A stretch of DNA of 64,000 bases, from positions 4,505,811 through 4,569,810 of the forward strand of contig NZ_JACCFP010000001.1 of NCBI RefSeq assembly GCF_013410655.1, read 5' to 3'. The notes under the pieces are model-generated. The model searched no databases and was not told the DNA's origin. It worked only from the letters and a program-made list of their open reading frames with translations. The position numbers and the translations under genes are program-made. Of this stretch, positions 34,104 to 44,793 are shown piece after piece (within the stretch, counting starts at the first letter, position 1; each line of letters opens with the position of its first letter). The DNA comes from Nocardioides thalensis. GTDB taxonomy: Bacteria; Actinomycetota; Actinomycetes; Propionibacteriales; Nocardioidaceae.

Positions 34104-34990
34104 CCGGAACCGAAGAGATGACCCCCACCGAAGGGCCAGCAGTGAACAGCCGCGACAGCCTCGACAGCTCCGCCTTCGACACCGCTCCGGCCGGCGACGC
34201 CGTCCGCGTCACCGGCGTCGACAAGGTCTTCGCCGCCAAGGGTGGCGCCGTGGAGGCTCTCTCCGGCATCGACCTCACCGTCGGCCCCGGTGAGTTCGTG
34301 TCGCTGATCGGCCCGTCCGGGTGCGGCAAGTCCACGCTGATGCGGCTGGTCGCCGACCTCGACCAGCCGACCGCCGGCACCGTCGAGGTGTTCGGCAAGA
34401 GCGCCGCCCAGGCGCGCCGCGACCAGGACTACGGCATCGCGTTCCAGCAGGCCGGCCTGCTGCCCTGGCGCACGGTCGCCGGCAACATCGCGCTGCCGCT
34501 CGAGCTCCACCGGGTCGGCAAGGCCGAGCGCAAGGAGCGCGTCGCCGAGCTCGCCGAGCTGGTCGGCCTCGAGGCGTTCGTCGACCGGCACCCCGACCAG
34601 CTGTCGGGCGGCATGCAGCAGCGCGTGGCGATCGCTCGCGCCCTGGCCGAGCGGCCGCGGCTGCTGCTGATGGACGAGCCGTTCGGCGCGCTCGACGAGA
34701 TGACCCGCGAGCGGATGCAGTCCGAGCTGGCGCGGATCGCCGGCGAGACCGGGGCCGCGGTCGTGTTCGTCACCCACTCGATCCCGGAGGCGGTCTTCCT
34801 GTCCGACCGGGTCGTCGTGATGTCGCCCCGCCCGGGCCGCGTGAGCGGCATCGTCACCACCGGGATCCCGCGGTCGGTCGCGCGCGACGAGGCACTGCGC
34901 GAGGCGAGCGTCTTCTTCGAGAAGGTCACCGAGGTGCGCGAGGCGCTGCACGGCGCGCCGGTGGCCAAGGCCGCCAGGGAGCAGCGCTGA
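34100..34990 (+). CDS. ABC transporter ATP-binding protein, SsuB/TauB type
   Basis: 296 residues. After a polar 35-residue N-terminal extension, Walker A GPSGCGKS is at 71-78, the Q-loop is in AFQQAGLLPW, the signature is LSGGMQQR, Walker B is LLLMDEPFGALDE and the switch His is in VTHSIPEA. These motifs are typical of nitrate/sulfonate/taurine/thiamine-precursor importers. It overlaps the second permease gene by 1 bp (TGATG). A start nearer the core, GTG 34142, is possible. Confidence 0.93.
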   Translation: MTGTEEMTPTEGPAVNSRDSLDSSAFDTAPAGDAVRVTGVDKVFAAKGGAVEALSGIDLTVGPGEFVSLIGPSGCGKSTLMRLVADLDQPTAGTVEVFGKSAAQARRDQDYGIAFQQAGLLPWRTVAGNIALPLELHRVGKAERKERVAELAELVGLEAFVDRHPDQLSGGMQQRVAIARALAERPRLLLMDEPFGALDEMTRERMQSELARIAGETGAAVVFVTHSIPEAVFLSDRVVVMSPRPGRVSGIVTTGIPRSVARDEALREASVFFEKVTEVREALHGAPVAKAAREQR

Positions 34991-35814
34991 TGGCCACTGC
35001 CACCACCGTCACCACGAGCGTCACCCCGACCCGCGCCGGGCGCGGGGTCGGGCAGGTGCTCCGCGTCGCCGCGCCTGTGGTCGTGGGGCTCGCCGGGCTG
35101 TTCGTCTGGTGGCTGCTGACCGACGTCGTCGGCGTCGAGGAGTACCTCCTGCCCGGCCCGGCGGAGGTGCGCGAGGAGTTCGCCGCCAACTTCGACGCGA
35201 TCAAGGAGGCGGCGACCACCACCGGCGTCAACGCGCTCTTCGGCCTGGTGGCCGGCAGTGTGCTCGGCGTCCTGCTGGCGACCGTCGCCGGCTGGGTGCG
35301 CGCCGTCGACGGCATGCTCGCGCCGGTCGTCGCCTCGATCGCGGTGGTCCCGATCGTCGCGCTCGCGCCGGTCCTCAACACGATGTACGGCGCCGACAGC
35401 GAGTACGGCCGACGGATGATCGCCACCCTCGCGGCGTTCGTGCCCGTCTTCGTCAACACGCTCCGGGGCCTGCGCCAGACCACGCCGATCCAGCGCGACC
35501 TGATGCGCGCGACCGCGGCCGGGCCGCTGCAGTCGTTCCGCGCGGTCACGCTGCCCACAGCGGCGCCATACGCCATCACCGGTGTCCGCATCGCCAGCTC
35601 GCTCGCGGTGATCTCCGCGCTGGTGGCCGAGTACTTCGGCGGTCCGCGCGGCGGGCTCGGCGCCTTCATCTCGACGTCCGCAGCGACCAGCGCCTATGCC
35701 CGTGCCTGGGCGTACGTCGGCGCGGCGATCCTTCTCGGTCTCGCGTTCTACGTCGTCACCGCGGCGATCGAGCGCCTCGCGCAGCACCAGTGGCCCACCA
35801 CGGATGCCCGATGA
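34990..35814 (+). CDS. ABC transporter permease (second of two)
   Basis: 274 residues with a Thr-rich cytoplasmic tail followed by about six TM helices. The EAA-type loop lies at RDLMRATAAGPLQSFRAVTLPTAAPY, and the region ALAPVLNTMYGADS is typical of SsuC/ThiX-type permeases. The ATG overlaps the ATPase stop (TGATG). The stop overlaps an in-frame ATG at 35811, but the binding protein more likely starts at 35829. Confidence 0.92.
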   Translation: MATATTVTTSVTPTRAGRGVGQVLRVAAPVVVGLAGLFVWWLLTDVVGVEEYLLPGPAEVREEFAANFDAIKEAATTTGVNALFGLVAGSVLGVLLATVAGWVRAVDGMLAPVVASIAVVPIVALAPVLNTMYGADSEYGRRMIATLAAFVPVFVNTLRGLRQTTPIQRDLMRATAAGPLQSFRAVTLPTAAPYAITGVRIASSLAVISALVAEYFGGPRGGLGAFISTSAATSAYARAWAYVGAAILLGLAFYVVTAAIERLAQHQWPTTDAR

Positions 35815-35828
35815 AAGGAAACCTGCCC

Positions 35829-36968
35829 ATGAAGAACCGCATGAGACGCGCCCTCGTGACCAGCCTGGTCACGATCGCCGTCGCCCCGATGATCGCCGCC
35901 TGTGGTGACAGCGACGACGGTGGCGGCGGGGGCGACGGCGACCTGACCGAGGTCACGCTGCAGCTGCAGTGGCTGCCGCAGGCCCAGTTCGCCGGCTACT
36001 ACGCCGCCGTCGAGCAGGGGTTCTTCGAGGAGGAGGGCCTCGAGGTCGAGATCGTCCCGTCCGGAGGCGACATCGTGCCGCAGGACGCGCTCGCCGCCGG
36101 CGACGCCGACTACGCGATCGCGTGGGTGCCGAAGGTGCTCGGGTCGATCGAGGGTGGCGCCAACCTGACCAACGTCGCGCAGATCTTCCAGCGCTCGGGC
36201 ACGCTGCAGGTCTCGTGGGCCGACTCCGGCATCGAGTCGGTCGCCGACTTCGAGGGTCAGCGCATCGGCTCGTGGGGCTTCGGCAACGAGTGGGAGATCT
36301 TCGCGGCCATGGCCGCGGAGGGCCTCGACTCCGAGTCGGTCGAGATCGTCACGCAGGACTTCAACATGAACGCGTTCCTCTCCGGCGACATCGACGCCGC
36401 GCAGGCGATGACCTACAACGAGTACGCGCAGCTCCTCGAGACCGTGAACCCCGACACCGGCGAGCTCTACCAGCCGGAGGACTTCAACGTCATCTCCTAC
36501 GAGGACACCGAGGGCGCCATGCTCCAGGACGCGATCTGGGCCGACACCGAGCGGCTGGAGAGCGACGAGGAGTACGCCGAGACCACGGTCGCGTTCCTGA
36601 AGGCCGTCATCAAGGGCTGGGCGTTCGCGCGTGACAACGTGGAGGAGGCCGCGCAGATCACGGTCGACGCCGGCTCTGCCTGGCCGCCGACCCACGAGCT
36701 GTGGATGGCCAACGAGGTCAACAAGCTGATCTGGCCGGCAGAGAACGGCATCGGCGTGATCGACGAGGCGGCCTGGCAGCAGACCGTCGACGGGGCGCTC
36801 TCCGCGGTCAACGAGCAGGGACAGAACCTGATCACCGAGGAGCCGCCCGAGACCGCTTACGACAACACCTACATCGAGCAGGCCATCGAGGAACTGGGCG
36901 ACGAGGTCGACACCACCGGTGCCGACTACGAGCCGATCGAGGTCGAGCTCACCGAGGGCGGCAACTAG
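35829..36968 (+). CDS. Substrate-binding lipoprotein, NMT1/THI5-like
   Basis: 379 residues. A basic N-terminus (MKNRMRRALV) leads to a lipobox MIAAC with lipidated Cys25, then a Gly/Asp linker. The NMT1/SsuA-like fold follows: LQLQWLPQAQFAGYYAAVEQG is the hallmark start seen in pyrimidine-precursor and riboflavin-binding proteins. ATG 35829 was chosen because AAGGAA lies 8 bases upstream. It captures the substrate for the two-permease importer. The operon suggests a pyrimidine, dihydropyrimidine or hydantoin; this is untested. Confidence 0.93.
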   Translation: MKNRMRRALVTSLVTIAVAPMIAACGDSDDGGGGGDGDLTEVTLQLQWLPQAQFAGYYAAVEQGFFEEEGLEVEIVPSGGDIVPQDALAAGDADYAIAWVPKVLGSIEGGANLTNVAQIFQRSGTLQVSWADSGIESVADFEGQRIGSWGFGNEWEIFAAMAAEGLDSESVEIVTQDFNMNAFLSGDIDAAQAMTYNEYAQLLETVNPDTGELYQPEDFNVISYEDTEGAMLQDAIWADTERLESDEEYAETTVAFLKAVIKGWAFARDNVEEAAQITVDAGSAWPPTHELWMANEVNKLIWPAENGIGVIDEAAWQQTVDGALSAVNEQGQNLITEEPPETAYDNTYIEQAIEELGDEVDTTGADYEPIEVELTEGGN

Positions 36969-36991
36969 CCGCCCGCCCGGTCCGGGGACAG

Positions 36992-37028
36992 CCGGGTGGG
37001 TGAGTGCGTGGGGCGCTCATCCACCCGG
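36992..37028. terminator. Intra-operon hairpin after the binding-protein gene
   Basis: CCGGGTGG (36992-36999) pairs with CCACCCGG (37021-37028), extended inward by TGAG/CTCA and GCG/CGC with a G.T mismatch and a bulge. There is no T-run. It lies between transporter and aminotransferase genes, so it may attenuate or set differential mRNA stability; binding proteins often need more mRNA. Confidence 0.55.
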
Positions 37029-37088
37029 TACCGCCGGTTCCGGGCACGACACGGCATCACCAGAGAAGCAGCACCGAGATGAGGAGCA

Positions 37089-38416
37089 ATGACGCAAGCA
37101 GACCTCGACCGTGACCTCGACGCGCTCACCGCGGAGCTCGACAAGGGGCACGTCTTCCACTCCTGGAGCGCCCAGGCGGCGCTCAAGCCGTTGCCCGTCG
37201 CGGGCGGCCTCGGCACCAAGGTGTGGGACCACTCGGGCCGCACCTATCTCGACTTCTCCAGCCAGCTGGTCAACGTCAACATCGGCCACCAGCACCCGGC
37301 GGTGATCGCCGCGATCAAGGAGCAGGCCGACAAGCTGGCGACCATCGGGCCCGCGACCGCCAACCTGACGCGGGGCGAGGCGGCCAAGCGGATCACCGCG
37401 CTGGCACCCGACGGCCTCGACAAGGTCTTCTTCACCAACGGCGGGGCCGACGCGATCGAGAACGCGATCCGGATGGCGCGCCTGCACACCGGTCGCGACA
37501 AGGTGATCTCGCGCTACCGGTCCTACCACGGCAACACCGGCGCCGCGATCGTCGCGACCGGCGACTGGCGCCGGATCCCCAACGAGTACGCGCGCGGCCA
37601 CGTGCACGCGTTCGGCCCCTACCTCTACCGGTCGGAGTTCTGGGCCACGACGCCGGAGGAGGAGTGCGAGCGCGCGCTCCAGCACCTGCGGCGCGTCGTC
37701 GAGTGCGAGGGTCCCGCCAGCGTCGCGGCGATCCTCCTCGAGACCATCCCCGGCACCGCCGGGATCATGGTGCCGCCGCCGGGCTATCTCGCCGGTGTAG
37801 GGGCGCTCGCCGACGAGCACGGCATCCTGCTGATCCTCGACGAGGTGATGGCCGGCTTCGGCCGCACGGGCGAGTGGCTCGCCCTCGACGGCTTCGACGT
37901 CAAGCCCGACCTGATCACCTTCGCCAAGGGCGTCAACTCCGGCTACGTGCCGGTGGGCGGCGTCATCATCAGCAACGAGGTCGCCGCGACGTTCGACGAC
38001 CGGGTCTTCCCCGGCGGCCTGACCTACAGCGGCCACCCGCTCGCTGCGGCCTCGATCGTCGGCGCGCTCGACGCCATGCAGGCCGAGGGCATCGTCGACC
38101 ACGCCCGGCAGATCGGCGCCGAGGTGATCGGGCCCGGCCTCGCCGAGCTGGCCGACAAGCACCGCGTCGTCGGCGAGGTGCGCGGCCTGGGCGTCTTCTG
38201 GGCGATGGAGCTGGTCGCCGACCCCGCGACCCGCGAGCCCCTCCCCGCAGCGCTGATGGGCAAGGCGAAGGCGGCGTGCGTCGAGCGCGGACTGCTGCCC
38301 TTCGTCGTCGACAACCGCATCCACGTCGTACCGCCGTGCGTCGTCACCGCCGACGAGGTCGGCGAGGCGCTCGCGACGTACGACGCCGTACTCACCCTTC
38401 TGGACGGAGAAATCGC

Positions 38417-38420
<4 letters not shown>
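37089..38420 (+). CDS. Class III aminotransferase (probable beta-alanine/3-aminoisobutyrate transaminase)
   Basis: 443 residues, PLP fold type I. Asp in LILDEVMAGFGRTGEW holds the pyridine N; PLP Lys280 is in TFAKGVNSGY. GGLTYSGHPLAAA and the late GLGVFWAMEL are typical class III motifs. In this operon the amino donor is expected to be beta-alanine or 3-aminoisobutyrate, giving malonate or methylmalonate semialdehyde for the next enzyme. GAGGAGC precedes the ATG. The stop overlaps mmsA by ATGA. Confidence 0.92.
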
Positions 38421-39913
<1,493 letters not shown>

Positions 39914-39944
39914 CGTCGCCCGCACGGCGGCCTAGCCTCGGCAC

Positions 39945-40526
39945 ATGAGGCTTTCTCGAGGTACCAGGACGGCTGCCGTCGCTCTCGTGGCGGCGGCAGC
40001 CGTTGCTGCGGGCGTCCCGCCAGCGACGGCGGCGACCGACGTCGCCCGTGACCCGGCGCGCGACGTCGTGAAGGTCGCGATCCCGAGCGGTGACGAGTCC
40101 GACGCGCCCGCCAACCAGACGGTCGACGTAACCCGCTTCACCACCCGGCACCGCGGCACCCGGGTGCGCCTCGTGGTCGAGGCTCGCGAGCTTGGCGACC
40201 ACATCGCGCTGCAGCTCCGGATCCGCACGCCGCGCAAGAGCTACTTCGGGTACGTCGAGAACGAGGGCGGGACGGTCTTCAAGGGACTCTCGACGAAGAA
40301 CGGGTCCGCCGTGTGCGCCGGTCGCATCGGTGCCGGCGTCAGCCCGAGCGCCGACACGGTGTCGTTCACGGTGCCGCGCGGCTGCATCGGCAAGCCGCGC
40401 TGGGTGCGCACCGGTGCCCTCGCGTCGACCGGCACCTCCGACAACATCTGGTACGACGACGCGCGGCGGGACGGGTCGTTCGACATCGGGAGCATCCGGC
40501 TCGGCCCGCGGGTGGGGCACAACTGA
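39945..40526 (+). CDS. Secreted hypothetical protein
   Basis: 193 residues. A clear signal peptide (MRLSRGTRTAAVALVAAAAV, ending PPATAA near residue 30) precedes a soluble domain rich in beta-strand-like alternation. Two Cys (in AVCAGR and RGCIG) could form a disulfide outside the cell. The pattern VARDPARDVVKV resembles other actinobacterial secreted proteins of unknown function. No enzymatic motif seen. It is likely separate from the preceding operon. Confidence 0.8.
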   Translation: MRLSRGTRTAAVALVAAAAVAAGVPPATAATDVARDPARDVVKVAIPSGDESDAPANQTVDVTRFTTRHRGTRVRLVVEARELGDHIALQLRIRTPRKSYFGYVENEGGTVFKGLSTKNGSAVCAGRIGAGVSPSADTVSFTVPRGCIGKPRWVRTGALASTGTSDNIWYDDARRDGSFDIGSIRLGPRVGHN

Positions 40527-40565
40527 CGCACCCCCGGTCTGGCCCGACCCACTAGAGTCGCGGCC

Positions 40566-41333
40566 GTGCCCGCACCGGAACGTGTTCTCATCACCGGCGC
40601 CGCGTCCGGCCTCGGCGCGGCGCTCGCCGCGGCCTACGAGAGCCGCGGCGCGCAGGTCCTGCGCACCGACCGGCGGGAGGCGGACGGCGTACGCCGGCTC
40701 GACGTGACCAGCGACGACGACTGGTCCGCGGCGGCCGCCCACGTCGAGGAGACGTGGGGCGGGATCGACGTGCTCGTCAACAACGCCGGCGTCGCGGGCG
40801 GCGGCCGGCTCGACGTGGCGGGCCTCGACGAGTGGCAGTGGATCTTCGACATCAACCTCTTCGGGGCGGTGCGCGGGACCCGCGCGTTCACGCCGATGTT
40901 CAAGCGGCAGCGGTCCGGTCGCGTCGTCAACGTCGCCTCGCTCGCGGGGCTGGTACACCCGGCCGGCATGGCGTCCTACAACGCGGTCAAGGCCGCGGTG
41001 GTGGCCCTGACCGAGACGACCGGCCACGAGCTCGCGGCGTACGGCGTGACCGCCCACGTGGTGTGCCCGTCGTACTTCCGCACCAACCTGATGAGCTCGA
41101 TCCAGGGCCGTGACACCGCGCTCGCCGGAGTGATGCGGCACCTGGTCGAGCAGGCTCCCCTCGGCGCCGAGGAGATCGCCGCCGAGGTGCTGGCGGCGCT
41201 CGACCGCGGCGAGGAGCTGGTGCTCCCCGACCCGGCCGCGCGGGCGGCGTACGACCTCAAGGTGGGCGACCGGCCCGCCTACGACCAGGTGCTCCGCGCC
41301 CAGGCGCGGAAGCTGGAGGAGAGCAGTGGCTGA
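40566..41333 (+). CDS. Short-chain dehydrogenase/reductase
   Basis: 255 residues from GTG 40566. The NAD(P) motif TGAASGLG is at about residues 10-17, NNAG follows, and the catalytic Tyr138 and Lys142 are in SYNAVKAA. It overlaps the next gene by 8 bp, so the pair is coupled. Substrate unknown; the partner phosphotransferase suggests a hydroxyacyl or alcohol intermediate. Confidence 0.92.
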   Translation: MPAPERVLITGAASGLGAALAAAYESRGAQVLRTDRREADGVRRLDVTSDDDWSAAAAHVEETWGGIDVLVNNAGVAGGGRLDVAGLDEWQWIFDINLFGAVRGTRAFTPMFKRQRSGRVVNVASLAGLVHPAGMASYNAVKAAVVALTETTGHELAAYGVTAHVVCPSYFRTNLMSSIQGRDTALAGVMRHLVEQAPLGAEEIAAEVLAALDRGEELVLPDPAARAAYDLKVGDRPAYDQVLRAQARKLEESSG

Positions 41334-42402
41334 CGAGAGCAGGCCGGTCCGCGACGAGGACGCGTTCGACGTCGGGGCCGTGCAGAGGTGGCTCGACGAG
41401 GTCGCCCCCGGCGCTGGACAGATCGGCGAGGTGCGGCAGTTCCCCGGCGGCGCGTCCAACCTCACCTACCTGCTCCGGCTGGTCGAGAGCGAGGGCGGCG
41501 TGCGGGAGCTGATCCTGCGCCGGCCGCCCGCGGGCACCAAGGCCAAGGGCGCCCACGACATGAGCCGGGAGTACCGCATCCAGCGGGCCCTGGCGCCGGT
41601 CTTCCCCCAGGTGCCGCGGATGATCGCCTACGCCACCGAGGCCGACAGCCCCATCGGCAGCGAGCTCTACGTCATGGAGCGCCTCGACGGGCTGATCCCG
41701 CGCCGCGACTTCGGCTTCCCGGTCAGCCCCGAGCAGGCCGACGGCCTCTGCAACGCGGCCGTCGACACGCTGGTCGCGCTGCACTCCGTCGACGTCACGG
41801 CGGTGCCCGACCTCCAGGAGCTCAACCGCGGCGACGGCTACGTCGCGCGCCAGATCGGTGGCTGGATCAAGCGGCTCGCCAACGCGCGCACCGACGACAC
41901 CGGCGACTGGTCCGACATCACCTCCTGGCTCGACGAGCACCAGCCCGCCGACGTCGGGCAGCGGATGATCCACAACGACTACCGGCTCGACAACATGGTG
42001 CTCGCCGCCGACGACCCCACCCGGATCATCGGCGTGCTCGACTGGGAGCTGGCCACCGTCGGCGACCCGCTGATGGACCTCGGCTGCACGCTGGCGTACT
42101 GGGTGCAGGCCGACGACGACGAGTTCTTCCAGATGACCCGCCGGCAGCCCACCGCCGAGCCGGGCATGTGGACCCGCCACCAGCTCATCGACGCCTACCT
42201 CGAGCGGATGGGTCTCGAGCTCACGCCGGAGCAGTGGCGGTTCTACGAGGTCTACGGGCTGTTCCGGTTCGCCGTGATCGCACAGCAGATCTGGTACCGC
42301 TACTTCCACAAGCAGACGACCAACGAGGCGTACGCCGCCTTCGGGCCTGCGGTCGCGGGCTTCGAGCAGCGCTGCCGCCGGATCATCACCCAGGGCGGAT
42401 AG
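41326..42402 (+). CDS. Phosphotransferase-family protein (APH/ACAD10-11-like kinase)
   Basis: 358 residues from GTG 41326. Aminoglycoside-phosphotransferase fold: FPGGASNLTYLL nucleotide loop, LILRRPP Lys-equivalent strand, catalytic MIHNDYRLDNMV (HxDxxxxN-like; Asp in HND), and IIGVLDWELATVGDPLMDLG metal-binding Asp. Proteins of this subgroup are homologous to the kinase domain of ACAD10/11 and act in 4-hydroxy fatty-acid metabolism; antibiotic resistance is unlikely. It overlaps the SDR gene, so both may act on the same hydroxyacyl substrate. Confidence 0.9.
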   Translation: MADESRPVRDEDAFDVGAVQRWLDEVAPGAGQIGEVRQFPGGASNLTYLLRLVESEGGVRELILRRPPAGTKAKGAHDMSREYRIQRALAPVFPQVPRMIAYATEADSPIGSELYVMERLDGLIPRRDFGFPVSPEQADGLCNAAVDTLVALHSVDVTAVPDLQELNRGDGYVARQIGGWIKRLANARTDDTGDWSDITSWLDEHQPADVGQRMIHNDYRLDNMVLAADDPTRIIGVLDWELATVGDPLMDLGCTLAYWVQADDDEFFQMTRRQPTAEPGMWTRHQLIDAYLERMGLELTPEQWRFYEVYGLFRFAVIAQQIWYRYFHKQTTNEAYAAFGPAVAGFEQRCRRIITQGG

Positions 42403-42437
42403 CGGCTCGGCTCCGCGGTTCTGGGTACCGGCGGTTC

Positions 42438-42518
42438 ATGAAGACGATCCTGGTCATCCTGCTGATCATCCTTGTCATCGCGGCCCTCTTCTGGGTGCTG
42501 CGCCGCGGACGGGTCTGA
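42438..42518 (+). CDS. 26-residue single-TM small protein
   Basis: ATG 42438 to TGA 42518. The product starts MKTILVILLI and is one hydrophobic helix followed by a basic tail RRGRV. This inside-positive pattern argues for a real membrane micropeptide. No strong ribosome site is visible. Function unknown. Confidence 0.45.
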   Translation: MKTILVILLIILVIAALFWVLRRGRV

Positions 42519-42522
42519 CCCG

Positions 42523-43299
42523 TCAGATCAGCTTCTTGAGCACGCCCAGCGGGGCGTGCTTCATCACCGGCGCCATGCCCGCCCACGGGATCTGGGGCAC
42601 GCAGGCGTCGGCGACCTCCTTCTCGATGGCGGCGACCATCGAGCGGACGCCCTTCTCGGTGGAGGCCATCAGCGGGGTCGACTGCTCGACCTTCTCGTTC
42701 ATCTCCGAGCGGATGTAGCCCGGGTAGAGCACGGTCACCTTGATCCGCTTCTGGAGCTGGGTGCCGTGCAGCTCGGTGCGCAGCCCCTCGGCGAGGTGCG
42801 CCACACCGGCCTTCGTGGCGGCGTACGTCGTCATCGAGCTGGGCATCCCGCGCATCGCCGACATCGACGACACCATCACCAGGTGGCCGGCCTCCTGCTC
42901 GCGGAAGATCTCCATGGCCGCCTCGGTCTGCGCGAGGGCGCCCACGAAGTTGGTCATCGCCGTCTCGAGGTTGGCGTCGAACCGTCCGGTGCCGAGCCGC
43001 GCGCCCTTGCCGAGCCCGGCGTTGACCACCACCCGGTCGATGCGGCCGAGCTCGTCGGCGAACGACCGGAACGTCGAGAAGACCGCCTCGTGGTCGGTGA
43101 CGTCGAGCGCGCGCACTGCGATCCGCGGCGCCTCGTGGTCGTGGCCTGCGTGGGCCGAGGCGATCTCGGCCTTCAGCTCCTCGAGCCGCTCGGTCCGGCG
43201 CGCCGCCAGCGCCAGGTCGTAGCCCTTCTCCGCGAACTGGCGGGCCATCTCGGCGCCCAGGCCGCTGGACGCGCCGGTGATCAGGATCGTCTTCGACAT
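42523..43299 (-). CDS. Short-chain dehydrogenase/reductase, divergent from TetR
   Basis: 258 residues from the ATG at 43299. TGASSGLGAEMA nucleotide motif at about 8-19, VVNAGLGKG, Ser in VSSMSAM, and Tyr/Lys in TYAATKAG. The C-terminal part (PGYIRSEMNEK ... MKHAPLGVLKKLI) resembles short-chain reductases found next to fatty-acid genes. It diverges from a TetR gene across a 70-bp region with a 22-bp palindrome, so it is probably under that repressor. It may be the AtuB/AtuG counterpart of the neighbouring cluster; that is a suggestion. Confidence 0.92.
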   Translation of the reverse strand: MSKTILITGASSGLGAEMARQFAEKGYDLALAARRTERLEELKAEIASAHAGHDHEAPRIAVRALDVTDHEAVFSTFRSFADELGRIDRVVVNAGLGKGARLGTGRFDANLETAMTNFVGALAQTEAAMEIFREQEAGHLVMVSSMSAMRGMPSSMTTYAATKAGVAHLAEGLRTELHGTQLQKRIKVTVLYPGYIRSEMNEKVEQSTPLMASTEKGVRSMVAAIEKEVADACVPQIPWAGMAPVMKHAPLGVLKKLI

Positions 43300-43324
43300 G
43301 CGGGTGAGTGTGACATGAACACTT

Positions 43325-43346
43325 ACAGACAGTCTTGACTGTTTGT
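43325..43346. promoter_or_regulatory. 22-bp palindromic operator of the SDR/TetR divergent pair
   Basis: Half-sites ACAGACAGTC and GACTGTTTGT separated by TT; nine of ten positions are complementary. Central perfect core ACAGTC-TT-GACTGT. It lies 26 bp from the SDR start and 24 bp from the TetR start. It is the likely operator for both directions. Confidence 0.7.
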
Positions 43347-43369
43347 TTCTTCGCGGCCATGCTGGGCGG

Positions 43370-43996
43370 GTGTCGACGTCCGCCCACACCCGCGTTCCGC
43401 AGGAGGAGCGCACCCGCGCCATGCGGCAGCGGCTGATGGAGGCGACCTTCGAGCTGCTCGTCGAGAAGGGGTACGGCGGCACCAGCACCACGCTGGTGTC
43501 CGAGCGCGCCGGCGTCAGTCGGGGCGCGCAGCTGCACCACTTCCCCACGAAGATCGACCTCGTCGTCGCGACGATGACCCACGTGACCGAGCGGCGCGGC
43601 CAGGAGCTGCTGGCCGCGGTGGCGAACCTGCCCCAGGGCGCCAAGCGCACCCAGGCGGTCGTGCGCATGCTCGGGGAGCACTTCGCCGGTCCCGAGTTCA
43701 CCGCGGCGCTCGAGCTCTGGGTCGCCGCCCGGACCGACCCGGCGCTCCTCGAGGCGGTCGCCCCCCTCGAGCAGCGCGTCGGCCGCGAGACGCATCGGAT
43801 GACGCTCGACCTCCTCGGTGCCGACGAGTCGCAGCCCGGCGTCCGAGAGCTGGTCCAGGCCACGCTCGACCTGGTGCGCGGCCTCGGCCTCGCCAACACC
43901 ATCGGCGACGACGCCCGCCGTCGCCGGCGGATCCTCGACCAGTGGGCCGTGACGCTGGAGGCGGCCCTCCAGGAGACGCAAGGAGGAGACGCGTGA
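43370..43996 (+). CDS. TetR-family regulator of the acyl-CoA cluster
   Basis: 208 residues from GTG 43370. HTH at about residues 33-58 (TSTTLVSERAGVSRGAQLHHFPTK). It heads the run TIGR03084 - AtuA-like - acyl-CoA dehydrogenase - carboxylase subunits - acyl-CoA dehydrogenases; its stop overlaps the next start by GTGA. AtuR in Pseudomonas is also a TetR repressor of such a cluster. The 22-bp palindrome upstream is the probable site. Confidence 0.92.
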   Translation: MSTSAHTRVPQEERTRAMRQRLMEATFELLVEKGYGGTSTTLVSERAGVSRGAQLHHFPTKIDLVVATMTHVTERRGQELLAAVANLPQGAKRTQAVVRMLGEHFAGPEFTAALELWVAARTDPALLEAVAPLEQRVGRETHRMTLDLLGADESQPGVRELVQATLDLVRGLGLANTIGDDARRRRRILDQWAVTLEAALQETQGGDA

Positions 43997-44793
43997 GCGT
44001 GTTCGAAGGGGTCCTCGCCGACCTCACCGCCGAGGGCGACGAGCTGCGTACGGCGGTCGCCGGCCTGCCCGAGAGCGGCTGGGACGCGCCGACGCCGGCC
44101 GAGGGCTGGAGCGTCGCGACCACGATCGCGCACCTGGTCTGGACCGACGAGGTGGCGGTGCTCGCCGCCGCGGCCCACACCCCCGAGGGCAAGGAAGCGT
44201 GGGACGAGGTCGTCCTCCGGGCGATCGAGGACCCCAACGGCTTCGTCGACAAGGGCGCCTTCGAGATCAGCGGCAACCACGCGCCGGCTGAGCTCCTCGC
44301 GCGCTGGGACGCAGGCCGCGCCGCGCTCGCGGGCGCGCTGCGCGCCGTACCCGAGGGGCAGAAGATGCCGTGGTTCGGGCCGCCGATGTCGCCGACCTCG
44401 ATGGCCACCGCTCGCTTCATGGAGACCTGGGCCCACGCGCTCGACGTCTACGACGCCGTCGGGCGGCGACCCGAGGTCACCGACCGCATCAAGCACGTCG
44501 CCCACCTCGGGGTGCGCACCCGCAACTACGCCTTCGCCAACAACGGGCTCGAGCCGCCCGCCGAGGAGTTCCGCGTCGCCCTGACCGCGCCCAGCGGCGA
44601 GGCCTGGACGTGGGGACCCGACGACGCGCCGCAGTCGGTGACCGGATCGGCCTACGACTTCTGCCAGCTCGTCACCCAGCGCGTGCACCGCGACGACACC
44701 GACCTGGTGGCCGTCGGCGCTGACGCCGAGAAGTGGCTGACCATCGCCCAGGCGTTCGCCGGCCCCGCCGGTGGAGGGAGGGACCCCCGATGA
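43993..44793 (+). CDS. TIGR03084-family protein (DinB/maleylpyruvate-isomerase-like fold)
   Basis: 266 residues. A four-helix N-terminal domain of the mycothiol-dependent maleylpyruvate isomerase/DinB kind carries His in IAHLVWTDE and His in TWAHALDVYD, a likely metal site. The C-terminal part with VAHLGVRTRNYAFANNG is characteristic of TIGR03084. The biochemical function of the family is unknown. It is usually found beside AtuA-like genes, as here, and couples to the next gene by ATGA. Confidence 0.85.
   Translation: MSVFEGVLADLTAEGDELRTAVAGLPESGWDAPTPAEGWSVATTIAHLVWTDEVAVLAAAAHTPEGKEAWDEVVLRAIEDPNGFVDKGAFEISGNHAPAELLARWDAGRAALAGALRAVPEGQKMPWFGPPMSPTSMATARFMETWAHALDVYDAVGRRPEVTDRIKHVAHLGVRTRNYAFANNGLEPPAEEFRVALTAPSGEAWTWGPDDAPQSVTGSAYDFCQLVTQRVHRDDTDLVAVGADAEKWLTIAQAFAGPAGGGRDPR

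Noticed and set aside
41326..42402. Aminoglycoside resistance kinase
   Set aside because: The sequence belongs to the ACAD10/11-like phosphotransferase group and is coupled to an SDR gene, which points to lipid metabolism rather than drug resistance.
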